Positions 5,858 to 6,123 of a DNA stretch of 6,123 nucleotides are shown here, piece after piece. The notes beneath the pieces were generated by a model. The model had not been told where the DNA came from. It searched no databases and worked only from the letters and a program-made list of their open reading frames with translations. This stretch comes from Spirochaetaceae bacterium (GTDB lineage Bacteria; Spirochaetota; Spirochaetia; Treponematales; Breznakiellaceae): the NCBI GenBank assembly GCA_031290405.1, contig JAITNO010000024.1, positions 1-6,123 of the forward strand, written 5' to 3'. Position 1 is the first letter of the stretch. Each line of letters begins with the position of its first letter. Position numbers and translations under genes: made by a program.

Positions 5858-6123
5858 TTAAGCCAGAACAATATCTTCGATTTTAATCAGGGAGAACCAC
5901 TGTCTGTGGCCCCGTTTGCGACGGTAATCCTTTTTAGGCTTGTATTTGAAGACGATGATCTTCTTATCCTTGGCGTGTTCCTGCACGCGAGCGCTCACCC
6001 GCGCGCCGGCCACATAGGGAGCCCCCACCACAATACTCTCGCCTGAAACAAGCAACACCGAATCAATCTCGATAAGCGCCCCCGGCTCCGCGTCAACAAG
6101 GTCGACCTTTAACACCTTCCCCG
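5858..6123 (-). CDS. rplU: 50S ribosomal protein L21 (5' end outside the window)
   Basis: L21 binds 23S rRNA in the large ribosomal subunit. The visible 87 residues run from GKVLKVDLVDAEPG to the C-terminus at IEDIVLA (TAA at 5858-5860). The C-terminal L21 signature is present: KIIVFKYKPKKDYRRKRGHR followed by QWFSLIKIEDI. The family is usually about 103 residues, so about 16 N-terminal residues lie beyond the window edge. A GTG at 6115 falls in the middle of the conserved GKVLKV segment and is not a true start: the frame continues upstream with GGG-AAG to the edge. The gene heads the rplU-prp pair. Confidence 0.97.
   Translation of the reverse strand, partial: GKVLKVDLVDAEPGALIEIDSVLLVSGESIVVGAPYVAGARVSARVQEHAKDKKIIVFKYKPKKDYRRKRGHRQWFSLIKIEDIVLA

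Noticed and set aside
1..6123. Mobile elements, CRISPR, tRNA or rRNA genes, defence genes
   Set aside because: No transposase, regularly spaced repeats, cloverleaf-like sequence, rRNA segment or defence domain was seen. The window is filled by housekeeping genes.

Overview
The window reads as ordinary bacterial chromosome, GC-rich by eye. One plus-strand gene ends at the left edge. All other genes lie on the minus strand, so they are read from right to left. The organism is a bacterium that carries the ribosomal-processing protease Prp. An exported protein with a small beta domain and a CsgG-like domain resembles proteins I associate with treponemes, so a spirochaete is my best guess. This rests on recall and is weak; Synergistetes or Firmicutes-related lineages are not excluded.

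Layout in minus-strand transcription order. (1) 6123-5858: ribosomal protein L21 (rplU), missing about its first 16 residues at the window edge. (2) 5856-5521: Prp, starting one base after the rplU stop. (3) 5424-4588: an exported protein with a type I signal peptide, a small beta-rich domain and a CsgG/LpoB-like domain, with its own strong ribosome binding site. (4) 4498-1070: a full-length transcription-repair coupling factor, mfd, with a 10-bp inverted repeat in its leader and no recognisable Shine-Dalgarno sequence. (5) 1042-269: a SpoU/TrmH-family RNA 2'-O-methyltransferase 27 bp after mfd, very likely co-transcribed with it. (6) 268-72: a convergent intergenic region with a clear intrinsic terminator for the plus-strand gene, a perfect GC-rich hairpin that may end the minus-strand operon, and a strongly G-rich stretch. 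(7) 1-71: the C-terminal end of a plus-strand gene.

How the genes relate: rplU and prp belong together, because Prp trims the N-terminus of ribosomal protein L27 in the bacteria where it has been studied. The L27 gene (rpmA), normally the next gene, is absent here and the exported protein sits in its place. mfd and the methyltransferase form a housekeeping pair (repair of transcription-blocking damage; RNA modification) with no obvious mechanistic link. I found no mobile element, CRISPR array, tRNA or rRNA, and no clear sign of a new multi-gene system. The points most worth a second look are the missing rpmA, the unusual mfd leader, and the uncharacterised exported CsgG-like protein.
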